Assembly: GCA_001414485.1 (NCBI GenBank)
Contig: LLEY01000242.1
Coordinates: 1 to 64,000, forward strand
Direction: 5' to 3'
DNA: 64,000 nucleotides
Origin: Calycina herbarum
Taxonomy: Eukaryota; Ascomycota; Leotiomycetes; Helotiales; Pezizellaceae
Of the stretch, positions 45,885 to 57,317 are shown in pieces (the stretch's first letter is position 1; every line of letters begins with the position of its first letter). The position numbers were made by a program, and so were the translations under genes. The notes under the pieces were generated by a model. That model had not been told where the DNA came from, did not search any database, and worked only from the letters and a program-made list of their open reading frames with translations.

Positions 45885-46226
45885 TCAACCTCGAGCTCCC
45901 AGGGTCCGGTTTTGGCAACACTTTCGCGATACAGTACTCTTGGTGGACATGTTGTATAGTAAGTTTCCTCTCTGCAACTCCCTTTCTCTAGGTCCTTTTA
46001 ACAACTGTTGTAGTGTGAGAAAGTAAACCACATAGTCAATGAATACTGCCAAGGGACTTGTGATCTCTATTGTAGACACACTTGTTGTACCTTCCATGTT
46101 ACAGATCCGCAAGCTGGAACTCACACCAGCCGACAATAAAGTAGCAGCAGAGACCTTGTTTATAGTTGCACGATAAAGCTTTCGGATAGATGAGGTCTTG
46201 ATACGTTTCTTTGCAATTGTTGACAT
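45885..46226 (-). CDS. small protein starting MSTIAKKR, about 113 aa, uncertain
   Basis: ATG 46226 to TGA 45885. The N-terminal MSTIAKKRIK matches the start of the decayed gene at 26879, and the two share about 200 bp of upstream DNA (repeat R5). The rest (AATLLSAGVSSSLRICNMEG, FIDYVVYFLTLQQLLKG) diverges completely. It is open and may be spliced differently. Function unknown. Confidence 0.35.
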   Translation of the reverse strand: MSTIAKKRIKTSSIRKLYRATINKVSAATLLSAGVSSSLRICNMEGTTSVSTIEITSPLAVFIDYVVYFLTLQQLLKGPRERELQRGNLLYNMSTKSTVSRKCCQNRTLGARG

Positions 46227-46415
46227 GTCATTGGAATTTGTTTTTTTGGTCTCTAATAGAAGAATAGAGACAAAATACAATTGAAAGTACGTTGAGATAA
46301 TCATCTAAGGTGTATGACGAAGGCGCGAGCAGGGGACTTTTAACTCTAGAAATTAGAGAACGATGATCTATTTTAGATAGCTCAAGCGCTCTCTACTGGA
46401 GGCCTGTGACTACAG
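46199..46415. repeat. repeat R5, copy 2
   Basis: Direct copy of 26855-27025, about 19.4 kb away, covering the 5' end and upstream region of the MSTIAKKR gene. Moderately diverged, with an insertion. Confidence 0.65.
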
Positions 46416-46510
46416 ATAATCACATACTTAAAATTGAATTTGTAGTCAAGTAGAGTATTTATTATTCTTTGCCTAATCAAATAAGTCATTCATTTGAAAT
46501 AAATCACCCC

Positions 46511-48918
46511 TTAATCTGAACCATCAGATTCATCTGATGAAATAACTCCTGGAGCCATCCCCTTTGCGTCTGTCAATGCAGCGACCTGGAGATTACTCTT
46601 GTTCCTCTCCATCTGCTTTTCCTCAATAGTACCCTCAGAATACATAACATAGCAGTGTACTTGAGGATTCATTTGACCCAAACGGTGAGGTCTTGCTAGA
46701 TATTGAATCATTTCGCAAAGTTTCGAATTCGGCTCCATGGCCACAATCGCTACAGTACTGGCCAGGGTATTACCTATGGCGATTGATGAAGTAGTACAGA
46801 TCAGATATCTTGGACGTTCCGTTGGTGGCTTTTGATTGTTGTTGTATGTGAATTCAGCGATTCTTGTTGGAATTTCAATGGCTTTGCGCTTGGTGACCCA
46901 TTCAATCTCGCGAGGATGGATTTTTTTGACCCTCACAAGGTACTATTTCTTATAAGCATTTATTCCTTATGTGTAATATAGATCAACTTACCGCATAAAC
47001 CGCATCAGCCACCCGTGGTTTGCAACTGCCGATCACTATCCCGCTTAGAGACCCGTCTAGTAGACAAGTTAAACCAAAAACGTCAATAAGGTGGTCCAAG
47101 TAACGAAGTTTCCAGCAAGCAACACCAATTTTCTCGATGTGGCGCTATATCGTATCCTTGTACTTGTAGTTGGCAAGCACAGTATCTGCGTTTTCATCAT
47201 CTCGAATACTATGCAGGTATTCGCCGTCATCTGCCCAAGGCCCATCATCCTTAACCAGCTTTATCCATTCATCCGCAGTCCATCTATAGCCATTTCCAAC
47301 AAGAGCGTCCTCAGAGCCAGGCGCATTAAGCCTCGTAAGCCGCGAAACCCAAGGGATAGAAGAGTAGATTTGCAATTCGTGATAGCGGTGGGCCATTGCA
47401 CCGTTGCGTTTGGCTGGGGGCTTGAAGGGACGTCGCCTTGCCCATCCTTCTCCTCTCTCCTCGCATTCCACTTCCCATTTCTCCTTAGCAACATCGTAGA
47501 TCGCTTTGTAAGATTGAGATGAGTCGTCATGCAACTGCTTTACTCGTTGACCCTATACGCCTTTATGAGAACCCTTAATTGTCCAGTCAAACCTCGGCAC
47601 CAACTTCAGTACTAGCTCGCTATCAAAGAAGAGAGTATCATGCGAAAATTTCAAAATCAAAGCTTCGATAATCGGCTGCATGAATTTGAGGACAGTCTTG
47701 AAAGTGCCGTTCTTTTCGGCCTTCTTAATGCTATCTGGCTTTCGTGTAGCAGTCTGCCAGGTCTTTGCATGCTCGGCAAGCTGCTCTGGTGTTGCGTCTT
47801 TCAATGCCGGATGTCGACTCCATGCCTCCTTCCATTTGACCCGAAGCAAAACGTCGGTTATCCAGTATTGTATACAGTCAGGCCCCTTGGAGATTGACGT
47901 TCCGCTACCCAATGCCAACCTCAAATCTGGGTTAGTATCCTTGAATGGCTCTTCTGAAAGAAAACCAAGACCTCCAGCTCCACTGTTGGAGAACAGATGA
48001 AATTCGTCGAATGCGACGAAGGCAATTGCAAAGCGAAGAAGCAGCACATCTTTCCACCTACTAACTCCACGTAAAGTGTATGACGATTTACGAGTATGGC
48101 CCATAAGGGAACCGTATATAGTGAAAATCGTGACTCTACCCTGGTTGATATTCCCACGTGGTTTGAACGACGGTTTGTCCTTTACGTCCCAGTCCTCGTT
48201 GATGAGTGCCCGAGCCTTCGTAGCATACTCGGACGATGAATCGAAATAAGTTGGCTGGGTTTTCGCGTCTCCGTGGGCTGTTAACCGGAAGAAGGTAGGA
48301 TCCTTTTTCATAGTCTCTACTGGATGGGCAAGATCCTACTCTCTTTCCAGAACTGATATCAAAGACTTTGTCGTAATGATAACCGTGCAACCAAGTGGAG
48401 GATGTATTTCGTGTGCAGGACTTGTAGGAGAACAGGGACATTGTAGCTGATATTCTTGGCGAAACTGCTCGGTCATTGGGCAATCCTCGGTGAAGGTGTG
48501 TTTTGAGGGATGCTCCTTGATATGCTCCCATATAACAGTTTGAAAATAGTAAATAGTAGAGGTCGTGATATACATCGTTGATTTTCCCATGCCCATTTCG
48601 TGGCCATGGATCACACTCCCCAGTTCCTCCATTTACTTCATTCCAAGCCACACACTGTACAGTTGTACTGGAAGTAAGGGGCGACCACCTCCAGAGGCAG
48701 TAATTTGGGCGTTCGTACTCATCTGGCGGTTGTCGTGATGGGTTAGTTTGCATGCCGCGAACCAGCTATCTGAAGACGTGTCGAGGTTCATTCGTGAACA
48801 TCGGCTGAGTAAACTACCGGATAATCTGTAGAACTTTTAGATTCGCGTGCTATGGGTGAGATGATTATTTTTTCACTTACCTTTTAGCAACCAAATCTCG
48901 AAGTTCGTCCTCGTCCAT
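46511..48918 (-). pseudogene. SNF2-family ATPase/helicase-like gene with three TAGs and one TAA
   Basis: Exons 48918-48881, 48825-46992 and 46942-46511 join in phase to 768 codons ending TAA. The introns (55, 49 bp) begin GTAAGT. Internal stops are TAA 48633-48635 and TAG 48336, 47553 and 47145, all in one frame. Motifs: P-loop IHGHEMGMGKS, VIITTKSLISV (Ia), VAFDEFHLF (DExH-like II), LGSGTSI (III) and ARPHRLGQMNPQVHCYVMYS (VI). SNF2 proteins are nuclear DNA translocases that remodel chromatin or act in repair. Start MDEDELRDLVAKR; the C-terminus is acidic (SSDESDGSD). Motifs are off consensus (GHEMGMGKS against DEMGLGKT), so this is a degenerate or diverged member. Confidence 0.75.
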
Positions 48919-49833
48919 TTCTAGCTCCCTATTAATAGTTATTGTAGAACAAAACAAACTGATTCGCAACTAACCTTGTGGTTCGGCGGAGTGATTTGGA
49001 TTGGGGTTTATGATATTTGTCGTGAGGTTGTACAAGCTTATTTTCTATAGCATTAACCTCGCATCTCATGTACCGTTTTGACAAGGCCTACAAGCGATGG
49101 GAAGCGGCACGAGAGCCTGCGCATATTTGAAAGGACGTCATCTTTCACCACTCCCTAAAAGCTTTTGCAGATTCGCGATACTATCGAAACATAGCTCTCT
49201 ATCACTTCTTATGCCCTTGAATGCTTCTCCGATACCATTGTAGCCGGTGCCGAGATATCCACTCCAACACAGGCCAGTTTCTCCGTGAAGCGAAAGTACA
49301 GTCACGACCCAAATCGAAGGTCTTTGAGGTCGCGAACAAGCATATTGAATCAGACCTCGCCCAGCCTTCGGTATAACAGCCCTTCCACCCCCCAAGCTCT
49401 GGCTTGGACTACTTAGGAGATTGCTTCTGATTTTTTTATGGCATTCTGTTTTTCGGTCTAGGGTTTTGGCTCGATGCTTGTTTTAAATTGATGTAAACGA
49501 AATCACTGTTGGTGGAGTTCGGACTTTTTAGCTTTAGATAATGTGAATATTTTTCACTCATCTCTTCCGTGAAAACAAGAGTGGCATGAATCGTGTTGGG
49601 AAGGTGGGATCCTGCTTGCAGAACATGATGGAGGGTGGAAGCGGTTTTTTGAGCATATATATAGCCAGTTTACTATGTTTACGTGGACCATTGGCAGGCA
49701 TGTTTCGAGGCTGGTTTGGAAGCCTCTGCATGTAAGGGGGCGCTGTGGAATCGTGAATGGTCTTTTGGATGGTTGTTCGGCGAGGACCTAGCTTTAGGTG
49801 AATCTGTATCAGTACTCAAACAATAGATCTTCT
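48919..49833. other. no confident gene; possible decayed frames at 49.1-49.4 kb
   Basis: Frames on both strands at 49138-49400 read partly like protein (plus strand YHCSRCRDIHSNTGQFL, FEVANKHIESDLAQP) but no gene model can be built. The rest shows nothing. Confidence 0.25.
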
Positions 49834-50364
49834 ATGTCATCACCATCCCTAGGGAGATTACCAGATGCAAGGTAGCATACCATTTCCATCGCAAAGCAAC
49901 GCTTATATATACCCTGACCCTGAATACGGCCAACAACTTTACTGCCAAGATTCCAGAGCTTGAAACCTTGGACGGACTTCCCCAGACGGTAGCAGCAGCT
50001 CTTCCAAAAGCTCTGTGAATATATCCCCTTTAAGGCAGAATGCTTTAGTTCCACCCAATACCTCACAGAGCTCGGGCAAGACCTTTGCGACCGGCCCCTG
50101 GCAAGCGAGAAGGATTTGGAGGCATATCAGCGCTTAGCCGTTGAGCGACCGACGACACACATCATCTCCCATCTTCAAGAGATAGAAGAGGCCTGCCATG
50201 AGTTCAACTTAGGCAGTGGCATTGTTTTCGAGAACCATGCCAACTCCGAGTCTACTTTATTGATTTGTGGCTGGTATGTCTGGAATGTTTTTCACAGGGA
50301 ACTATATGCCTTCGTGTTTGCCGAGAATGAACTGCCGAGCGGAACTTGTAGTACTGCTAATTGA
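49834..50364 (+). pseudogene. small unknown gene with one in-frame TAG in a Gln run
   Basis: Exon 1 49834-49871 (MSSPSLGRLPDA) joins in phase across a 78-bp intron (GTAGCA...CCAAG) to 49950-50364, ending TGA. The only break is TAG 49990-49992, directly followed by CAG CAG (PRR-stop-QQLFQKLCEYIPFK). Downstream: YLTELGQDLCDRPLASEKD, THIISHLQEIEEACHEFN and an aromatic C-terminus. An additional intron near 50274 (GTATGT...CACAG) is possible. No family recognised. Confidence 0.45.
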
Positions 50365-50375
50365 CCCTGAGATCT

Positions 50376-51628
50376 TCACAGGTCTGAACCATAACTTAGA
50401 CTTCCTTGTAGGGGGTATATGTAGTAGAGACCGTCGGGATTCGTGCGACTGTCGAGTGTCCCAAGAAGGATACGTCTCGGCTCGCCCATGTGCTCAAATA
50501 TGATGAGTTTGATTTCTTCCGGCAGAAGTTGGAATAGGGGAAAGTTGGCCGCGGTAGGTTGGGGTGATTGGTTTCGCGGGGTTTGTTGGATTTGCTGGAG
50601 GTGTACTTGTTGTTCCCCTAGATGGAGCTCATTGAGAAATCTGCTGAAATTCTGTGTAATGACTAGTTGTGCGTAGACGAGGCAGTCGGTGGGACTGGTC
50701 TCTCGATATCTGTAGGATGCTGCGACTTTAGTGTCGAATGTCATAGTGCAACCAGGTCTCATACCGAGCACTAGTTTATTGTTAACAGCGTCTATACTGT
50801 CGACGGTTGGAAGTCCCGCAATTCCATGAGCACCGGAGATGTAGGTGCCGATGAGGTGATCGTTAGGAGAATCGGCAGTCACAACAAATACAATCTGTTG
50901 CATCTTCTCGATGCATGTCTTGGTCTGTCTTGTGGCTTGGATTTGGAAATCTGCAGTTTTGTATTATAAAGATTTTGGTGGATCGTGCCAGCGGAGGGAG
51001 TATAGATTTTGCCTAGGTAATAGAAGTAATTGAACAAGACTGCTCGAATCACTTGTATCCAATAGGAGTTTGGAGAGGGGTCACGGAGCACAATTTCGCT
51101 CGTGGATGTCTTACTGTTGGTAATTACAGAACCAGTACCTCGCAACTGGGCCATAACCTCCGAAATGACATGCTCGGGCACCCCATTGTGGAGATAGATG
51201 TGTTGTGAGCAGTTGGTATCGGAGAGCATCGGAATGTTCACTGTCCAGGTCTGGGGCTGAGGGCCGACGGCGTGTAATATAGTGGGTGTAGCTTGGATGA
51301 TGTATTCGGTCGTGTCGGTGAGTATAGGTCTGAGGGGTGGGTGACTTCGTCGGAGGAAGTAAAATGGGACAAGTTGGCGGATACTTGACGTTGCTCAAGT
51401 TCAGGTACTTCATTCGCACTGAAGGAAGCACGGGATGTTGGTGAATATTGGGGAGATGGCTATAGCACAGTTAATAGAAGTTTTGGGTTGATGAGAGGGA
51501 TATGGGCACCTTTTGGATTTCGTCGATTGATCTTGGTGAGGGGTCGTGACAATTCTCAACCTTGGGGGCGAAAAAATGTCAATGCTTGGCCTGGAAGGGA
51601 GATGGGCGATATTTACCTTGGCTGTCAT
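50376..51628 (-). CDS. 2EXR/F-box-like fungal protein, several exons, probable frameshifts
   Basis: Start MTAK at 51628, then exons 51560-51510 and from 51459, joined by 54- and 50-bp introns. One frame (SANEVPELEQRQVSANLSHF) and a second (TEYIIQATPTILHAVGPQPQ, DTNCSQHIYLHNGVPEHV) both look coding but differ by one base near 51300-51345. A second one-base slip is likely in an A-run near 50955. The C-terminal exon is solid (MQQIVFVVTADSPNDHLIGT ... PLFQLLPEEIKLIIFEHMGE) and matches the F/L-LP-E-x-R-L-x-I motif with following PRRI of fungal 2EXR/F-box-like proteins, though normally near the N-terminus. Either a decaying gene or sequence errors. Confidence 0.5.
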
Positions 51629-52366
51629 TTTTTGGGCTGATGTAGTAGGCTGAGAGGTGATGCGCTGAGGCGGTAAATGTTTCTTCTGAATCTATCTGTA
51701 TAGGTTAGTTTTAATTCTCCGAGTCGGGTATATCTCAAAATAGATATTGATCTATATGGAGAAGAAGAGGAGGGAGGATGACGTCAGGGGGATGGGCTAG
51801 GTACGCGGGAACCAATGAGGGGCTATACGGAAATTTCGGTCAGAATCACATTAATACTCTTATTTAGGTTTCAAATAGAGACACGTGATATAAAGTTACC
51901 TTCCCGTACCTAGGTACGCCGAGGTAATATCTTCCCCTAACCAAAGTAGTTTCATAATAACATTCTTTTTATTATCTCAAATCGTAGGCTTAAATCATAT
52001 AGAGGTACATCTAAAATCCAGCTTTTAGGGGAGTCTAAAACGAAAAATATAGTTACTCGCTTACCGCGTCCTGAAGAAGTGGGTCTCCTCGTCTAGCATT
52101 TATAGTTTTTAGGGAACTGACAGGGAGGTACAGGTAAGAGTAGGCAACTTTAAACACTCGAAAAGAGTAAAGCATTGTTTTTAACGTAGTACCAACGCAT
52201 TTAAATACAAAGAAAATCCTGCCTTGTTGGCCCCTCGCTCTGTTAAGATCTACGAAAGTTATGAAAAATCATTACCTAATATTCTGAATAAACGCCTTCA
52301 AAACTACAAAGTCAACCCATTGTTCTACTCCCTAAAAAAGCCTACCAATTACCTCCCCTAGAAACT
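51629..52366. other. intergenic
   Basis: AT-rich, no gene recognised. Presumably promoter of the 51628 gene and 3' flank of the gene ending at 52367. Confidence 0.35.
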
Positions 52367-54278
52367 TCAATCCTCTACCCCATCCCAATCACTATACTCA
52401 TCCTCGTCCGATTCGTCTAAATCAGCCATCTCCTCCCCCTCTAGAAGTCTGAACCGGTGTTCCTCCAACTGTACTATAGCTCGTTGAAGGTTCTTGATTT
52501 CCTTGGTAATCTCGTTTGGATCCTTCATATTTGTCAGACTTCCCAAATGCGTCCGCAAGTGGGTTTTGCTTTTAAAAAGTACATTTTGACCACCGTTCGC
52601 AATCGCTTGTTCCCGTTGCTCAATAGCGTCTTTCTTGTGTTGGGCGCGTCTTGCTAGCTTGTCTAGCGAATCCTGCATCTTGTTCGGTACTTGAGGATTT
52701 AGGGATTGCAGAGACGGTGATTGAGGGGCAGCATTCAGAGAGGGGCGCTCATTAGGGCGAATAACAACTTGCATCTCTTGACCAGCAAATCTTCCAGCCC
52801 GAGTTGCTCTCTCACGGCGCCTTTCAGCTGCGGTTCCGTGCTGTTCAGCCAACAGCCTTCGTACTTCGGGATCCTGCTCCTGTCCTCGTTCGATGTTTAC
52901 ATTCCGTTGAAGATTTGCGTTCATTTCATGTGTCGCGGCTCTCACCCGGCGTTCGTCATAGTCACCGGCCACGCGCCGAAAAGCATGAGGTTGAGGAGGA
53001 GCCTGGTTAGAGGCCTCTGCCCGCTCGCTAGGCATTCGAAGGACCGCCCGATTTCTGGAAGCTTGCGCAGATTCATCAACTTGACGGTTGGCATTCCAGC
53101 GACGGAGCTCTAGATGCCATTCATTTGAAGGTCCGTCATTCTCGGCATTAGGCTTGTCGCCTTTGAAATCTGTCCAATGGTGGCAGTTCTTTTTGGGCCT
53201 ATTTGCATGAGCACAATCGCCACATCCGTTTTTGTGGATCATAGAAGGACCACCAAACTTATGTCGAGGGTGTCGGGTGCCAATGACACACTCTGAATAC
53301 GTCCCTAGCAACTCACCATCCTTGTTTCGACGCTTGCAAAACGTACAAGGTGATCGACTTGCGATACCAAACCAGTCGATGATTAATCCATTGTAAAAGT
53401 GTGTACTCCAGCCCATTGGAGCTTGGGCTTCAGGCAGAAAACGAGGAATATGCTGTAAGAAGGACTGAGCGTTGTCAAGCACCATAAGAAGATGCTGCAG
53501 TTCGACGGACAACTCTGCATCGGGACCCCGAGTACGACGCCATCCGGCCAGCTGTTCGTTATATCGAAGACGGATTTGGTCTAAGAACCATGTCATCGGG
53601 ACACTTGTGGCAACCCAGAACTTATCCCGTGTACTCGAAACAAATTGTCCTGGATGTGGATTCTCAGGAGTCGGCGGCGCATCCGGGTTGTACAAGCGCC
53701 CCACTCCATAACCACCTGCCTCGAGACCACGCTCATGTCCAAGGAGAGCTTGTGTTTCCTCGGGGAAGGACGGCTCATCGTACTCATCAGCCTCGACCTT
53801 ACGCTTCATTGTCTCATGTTGACCAAGTCGGAATCGCGCTTCTTGCTCAGCAGCATCTTGGGCCATGACCTCTGGAGCTTGTATGAACGCAGATGGGTCC
53901 ATTACATTTAAAGCTCCGGAAGAAGGCGGAGCACCATGACCGGTGCGAACTTTCTTTGGTTGCGCTGACCCTTGCGGAGGGGGGAGAGGGTGCTAAAGAT
54001 GTTAGATAGAGAGAATGAATCCAATAATGATAAGACACACCTTTGGTGTAGAGCTCGGAGGAACAGAACTCGATAGAGAGGATTGTGCCGGGCCGGAATT
54101 CGAAGCATCATGCTGAATATGTCAGATAAGGTAAATAATGAAGAAGGATGCACATACAATTCGTCCAGAGCTCGAAGCCGTTGATGGATTATGATTTGAG
54201 GCAACTGGGGCACTCGAATGCGCAGCATCGTGCTAACCATGTCAGATAGGGTAAGAATCGAAGAGGGATGAACATACT
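52367..54278 (-). CDS. hypothetical protein, >590 aa, Cys-rich centre, N-terminal repeat exons
   Basis: The main exon 53992-52367 (ending TGA) is preceded by exons 54112-54041, 54232-54158 and one ending at 54278. They are joined in phase by introns of 48, 45 and 45 bp. The 5' exon is open to about 54484 without an ATG, so the true start is missing. The N-terminus is Ser/Pro/Asn-rich. The main exon contains RFLPEAQAPMGWSTHFYNG and a Cys cluster CTFCKRRNKDGE...NGCGDCAHANRPKKNCHHW, likely zinc-binding. It ends with a coiled-coil region (ITKEIKNLQRAIVQLEEHRF) and acidic tail. It has no internal stops. A nuclear role is likely, but I recognise no family. Confidence 0.75.
53993..54277 (-). repeat. 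tandem exon-intron duplication with near-identical introns
   Basis: Introns 54277-54233 and 54157-54113 share most of 45 bases (GTATGT, CATCC, TCTTC, CTATCTGACAT-like, AG). The intron 54040-53993 is a more diverged member. Each is followed by an exon starting HDA (75 and 72 nt), then HPL. The unit of about 120 bp therefore duplicated together with its splice sites. Confidence 0.75.
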
Positions 54279-54484
54279 ATTGGTCTAGAGGTCGAGGCAT
54301 TCGTGTTCAAAGGCCTATTCTGGGATCGAAGGCTCTCAGGCGAATGCGGAGGAGGGTTGTTTCTGGGTGAATTTCGAGAATTGTTATCACTACCACCTCC
54401 ACGCCTAGAGCCACCTGGGTTGATGGGGGTAAAGTTGGATATTGAGATGATGAAAGGAGGAACGAGGGGTGTAGTGAAGATCAA

Positions 54485-55341
54485 AGATATGAGGTGTAGG
54501 AAGGAGTTGGGTAGAAGCAGACGTGAGTCCTTGAGGGGACGGAAGGTTATAGCATCTCAACCCCGAAAATTGATGCTAAGGCTCAAGACAATCAAACACT
54601 TTCGAAGCCCATTCACGTCTAAGAAGGACCAGTAATCAGGACCATTCACAATCTCGTGCGGGGTATGAAGCCATCAAGGTGGCCAAATCGCAGCTCTCAA
54701 ATGGTTCATGAGTCAAACTGAACTTCTCGAAGCCTCGAATCACCATGCTGGCGCATGCAGGTTTGCGTCAAGTTTGTTTGCCTTGCAAACAACTTTGTAT
54801 CGAGGACAGATTACTGGTGCACTTTCAATCGCCTAAGATTTTATTTCGTCTTCAATCGTACCTGTAGCTACCTATAGCGTACCGTTATTCTCCTTTGTCA
54901 GTTGGATGCGCTTCACCTCCATCTTGGGCCATTTTCCAAACCCGCAGCTGCTACTTTCGATGGACCCTGTCCTGAGAACTTTTTTCTCATTGTGTTTGTG
55001 AAGTTTTGTGTACTGGTCCTTCTAGTAATCTGCCGTGTCAATGTAATCGGCGACTATTTGAAGTATTCGCATTGCTTCGCAGCTGATGGGCGTAGTCTGG
55101 TAGAACGTTAGAACTCAGCAGAAAAGGGAAGGGCGCAGCGACAGGAGAGGTATCCTCAAGGGGAGACTTAGAAAAGGCAAGGGCGATATAGACTTGGCTC
55201 TAGTTGAACGGAAAAGGTCATTTCAGGGAACGTAAAGGACTGCTGGGATTCGAGATGCTAGACTGATGGGCCCTTCTGCTGCAAGCGTTCCAATGAGTAG
55301 TTCCGTGGACGCTGGATGACCTGGTGGGAATGGGCTGGACG
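54485..55341. other. intergenic, unresolved 5' end of minus-strand gene
   Basis: Should hold the first exon and promoter of the gene ending at 52367. No clear start exon found. No other gene seen. Confidence 0.3.
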
Positions 55342-55902
55342 TCAATTTGATATGGCACCGGCATAGGCACCACGGGAGCCCTCTGCTGCAGCCCAAAAAT
55401 CATCTCGTGGCTGATGGATGGGGATTGGCATACCGGTATCTCTGGAAGTTGGGTGTGGGTCGTGTGGGGGATTGCTGGCCGAAGTTCGTTCTACGTGGAG
55501 TTGTCGTGGTGTACCTTTGGCAGATCCAAGGACAATGGTCTGAATCGAGTTCCTCTTAATGGACCGCCCACCTGTTGACAGCATGTTAGTGGTTTCCCTT
55601 ATTGAGGAGCTCCCCCTGGCAGAACTGGGTAGAAGTTCCGACTTACCAGAATGACGGCCTTGGCGGCGGCATGAGAGCCATTTGCCTTTTCGCGATAGGG
55701 AATTTGGAGAGACATGATAATCTTCATTTAGGAGGGAGAGCAAATTGAATGGAATGCTAGGATCTGGCTTTAGGGAAGTGGAATAACACGGAGGCCAGGC
55801 CAGCACTGCAACTTCCAATTTTGGGGAGTCTTTAGCGCGGTGGCTGAAAATTGATGCCTGTGGCTTCGAAGGCGGCGGACTAGACTTCCATTGGCTCTTC
55901 AA
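55342..55902 (-). CDS. hypothetical Ser/Arg-rich protein, partial model
   Basis: A 186-codon frame (KSQWKSSPPPSKPQASIFSH ... DDFWAAAEGSRGAYAGAISN) contains a 75-bp stretch, 55646-55572, with perfect intron signals (GTAAGT, ACTAACATG, CAACAG). Removing it keeps the frame (RRQGRHS then GGRSIKRN). The frame opens with TTG, so an upstream exon is needed. Low-complexity basic protein of unknown role; could also be spurious. Confidence 0.35.
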   Translation of the reverse strand: MKSQWKSSPPPSKPQASIFSHRAKDSPKLEVAVLAWPPCYSTSLKPDPSIPFNLLSLLNEDYHVSPNSLSRKGKWLSCRRQGRHSGKSELLPSSARGSSSIRETTNMLSTGGRSIKRNSIQTIVLGSAKGTPRQLHVERTSASNPPHDPHPTSRDTGMPIPIHQPRDDFWAAAEGSRGAYAGAISN

Positions 55903-57317
55903 TTCGTGATAACCTTACTTCAAAGCCGACATCACTCCAATAACTTCTGTATCGACTCTCTTTGCAGACTCCTCACCTTGCTGTGATCAAGCAGTAGAAT
56001 GATGGCGAGGGTTTCCGGGAAGACGAATCGAACAGCGTCTGAAATGGCATTTTCTGGAGGTGTAGAGGGAGCCTTCTTGAATATTCTGCTGCTCTTTCAG
56101 AATGCTCAGAATATGGGCAACTGAATCTTGAAGATGCGATAGCAAACACGAGCTTGACGCGAAATTCGACAGATTCTACCTGTGTGGCATTTGATTTCCA
56201 CAAAGACAAGGGGGTTCGTGGAAGCCAAAAAAGACTCGTTCACGACCATCTCGAACTGCCCATCCGAAATGGCTGCAAATGCTTAGAAGAGCCGTGAATG
56301 CAAGTTTGCTGATGCGGGTAGATGCATAACGAGAAACGCTACTGCATCTCATGCATATCGGTCATATTTTCCTCCGCTCTTTGTGATATGATTCCTTCTC
56401 AGGATCTATTGTTGTGGTTTGTACCCCACCAAAATTATATCTTCGCTTGCTATTTTTTGCTAGAAACTGGAGATTTCTTCACGACATACGAAGAAATATC
56501 AGTGAACCCCTCACCCCATCCGCAGATCTGATTCTCAAAGAGGCGTTGTTCGAGGTGTTTGCCTGCACTATGTATGCACACACGTCAAGTTTGCGCGAAG
56601 AGAGAACGCGCGAGAGGAGGCCAGCGAACTCGACGTGGTCATTTGTCTGTCTATCCATCTTCGAAGCCTTTAAGGGAATACATAATCAAAGAGTAGGCAG
56701 TGAATTCAGGGATTGACTGAAATTTCGATTGCTCGTTGTGTGGTCTTCCTCGCTACTCTCACAACTTCACATTGCCTTCACTTTCCACGCCTCACTTCAT
56801 CTTCGAGCAATGGCTTGAACTTCACCTTCAATCCTCTCGTACCTTCCACTCGTCATTCATCTCGCAAGTCTCTGCCTTACAGCCTTGCCATAAAAAGCCT
56901 CACCCTTTCCCCATTTCGCCCACCAACCTTTCCCTCTTCACATCTTTCTCACTCCCCCCAACCAATACCTCATCTCTTCGCACAACCACCTTCGATCGCT
57001 TTGCGATCTTCTTGCGAAAGCATCTCTGCTTGATCCGTTACTCCCTTCGATCTGTACTGGCTTTACCGCCGCACGGATTACAACTCCCAAGGTACGTCGC
57101 TGCGTCGATCTCCTCTGGGATCCTCAACTACCCTCAATCACCTCGCCCTTCAATTGCCCTTGATTGATCCTCACCTCTACACCCAACAAGATTAACAGAT
57201 GCTGATCGATCTTCATTAGGCTACACATCTCCAGCGCTTTCAACGTTCACGCCGTAAGGCATCTATCCATCCGGTACGTCTCGACGCCTCAAGCGTGAGT
57301 CTACCGTTCTTTATAGC
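55903..57317. other. intergenic and probable 5' UTR of the dynamin-like gene
   Basis: Pyrimidine-rich from about 56740 to 57300, as common in long fungal 5' leaders. Only short frames without motifs. Confidence 0.4.

Noticed and set aside
48136..48753. 205-codon minus-strand frame
   Set aside because: Shadow of the SNF2-like gene; the helicase motifs lie in the other frame.
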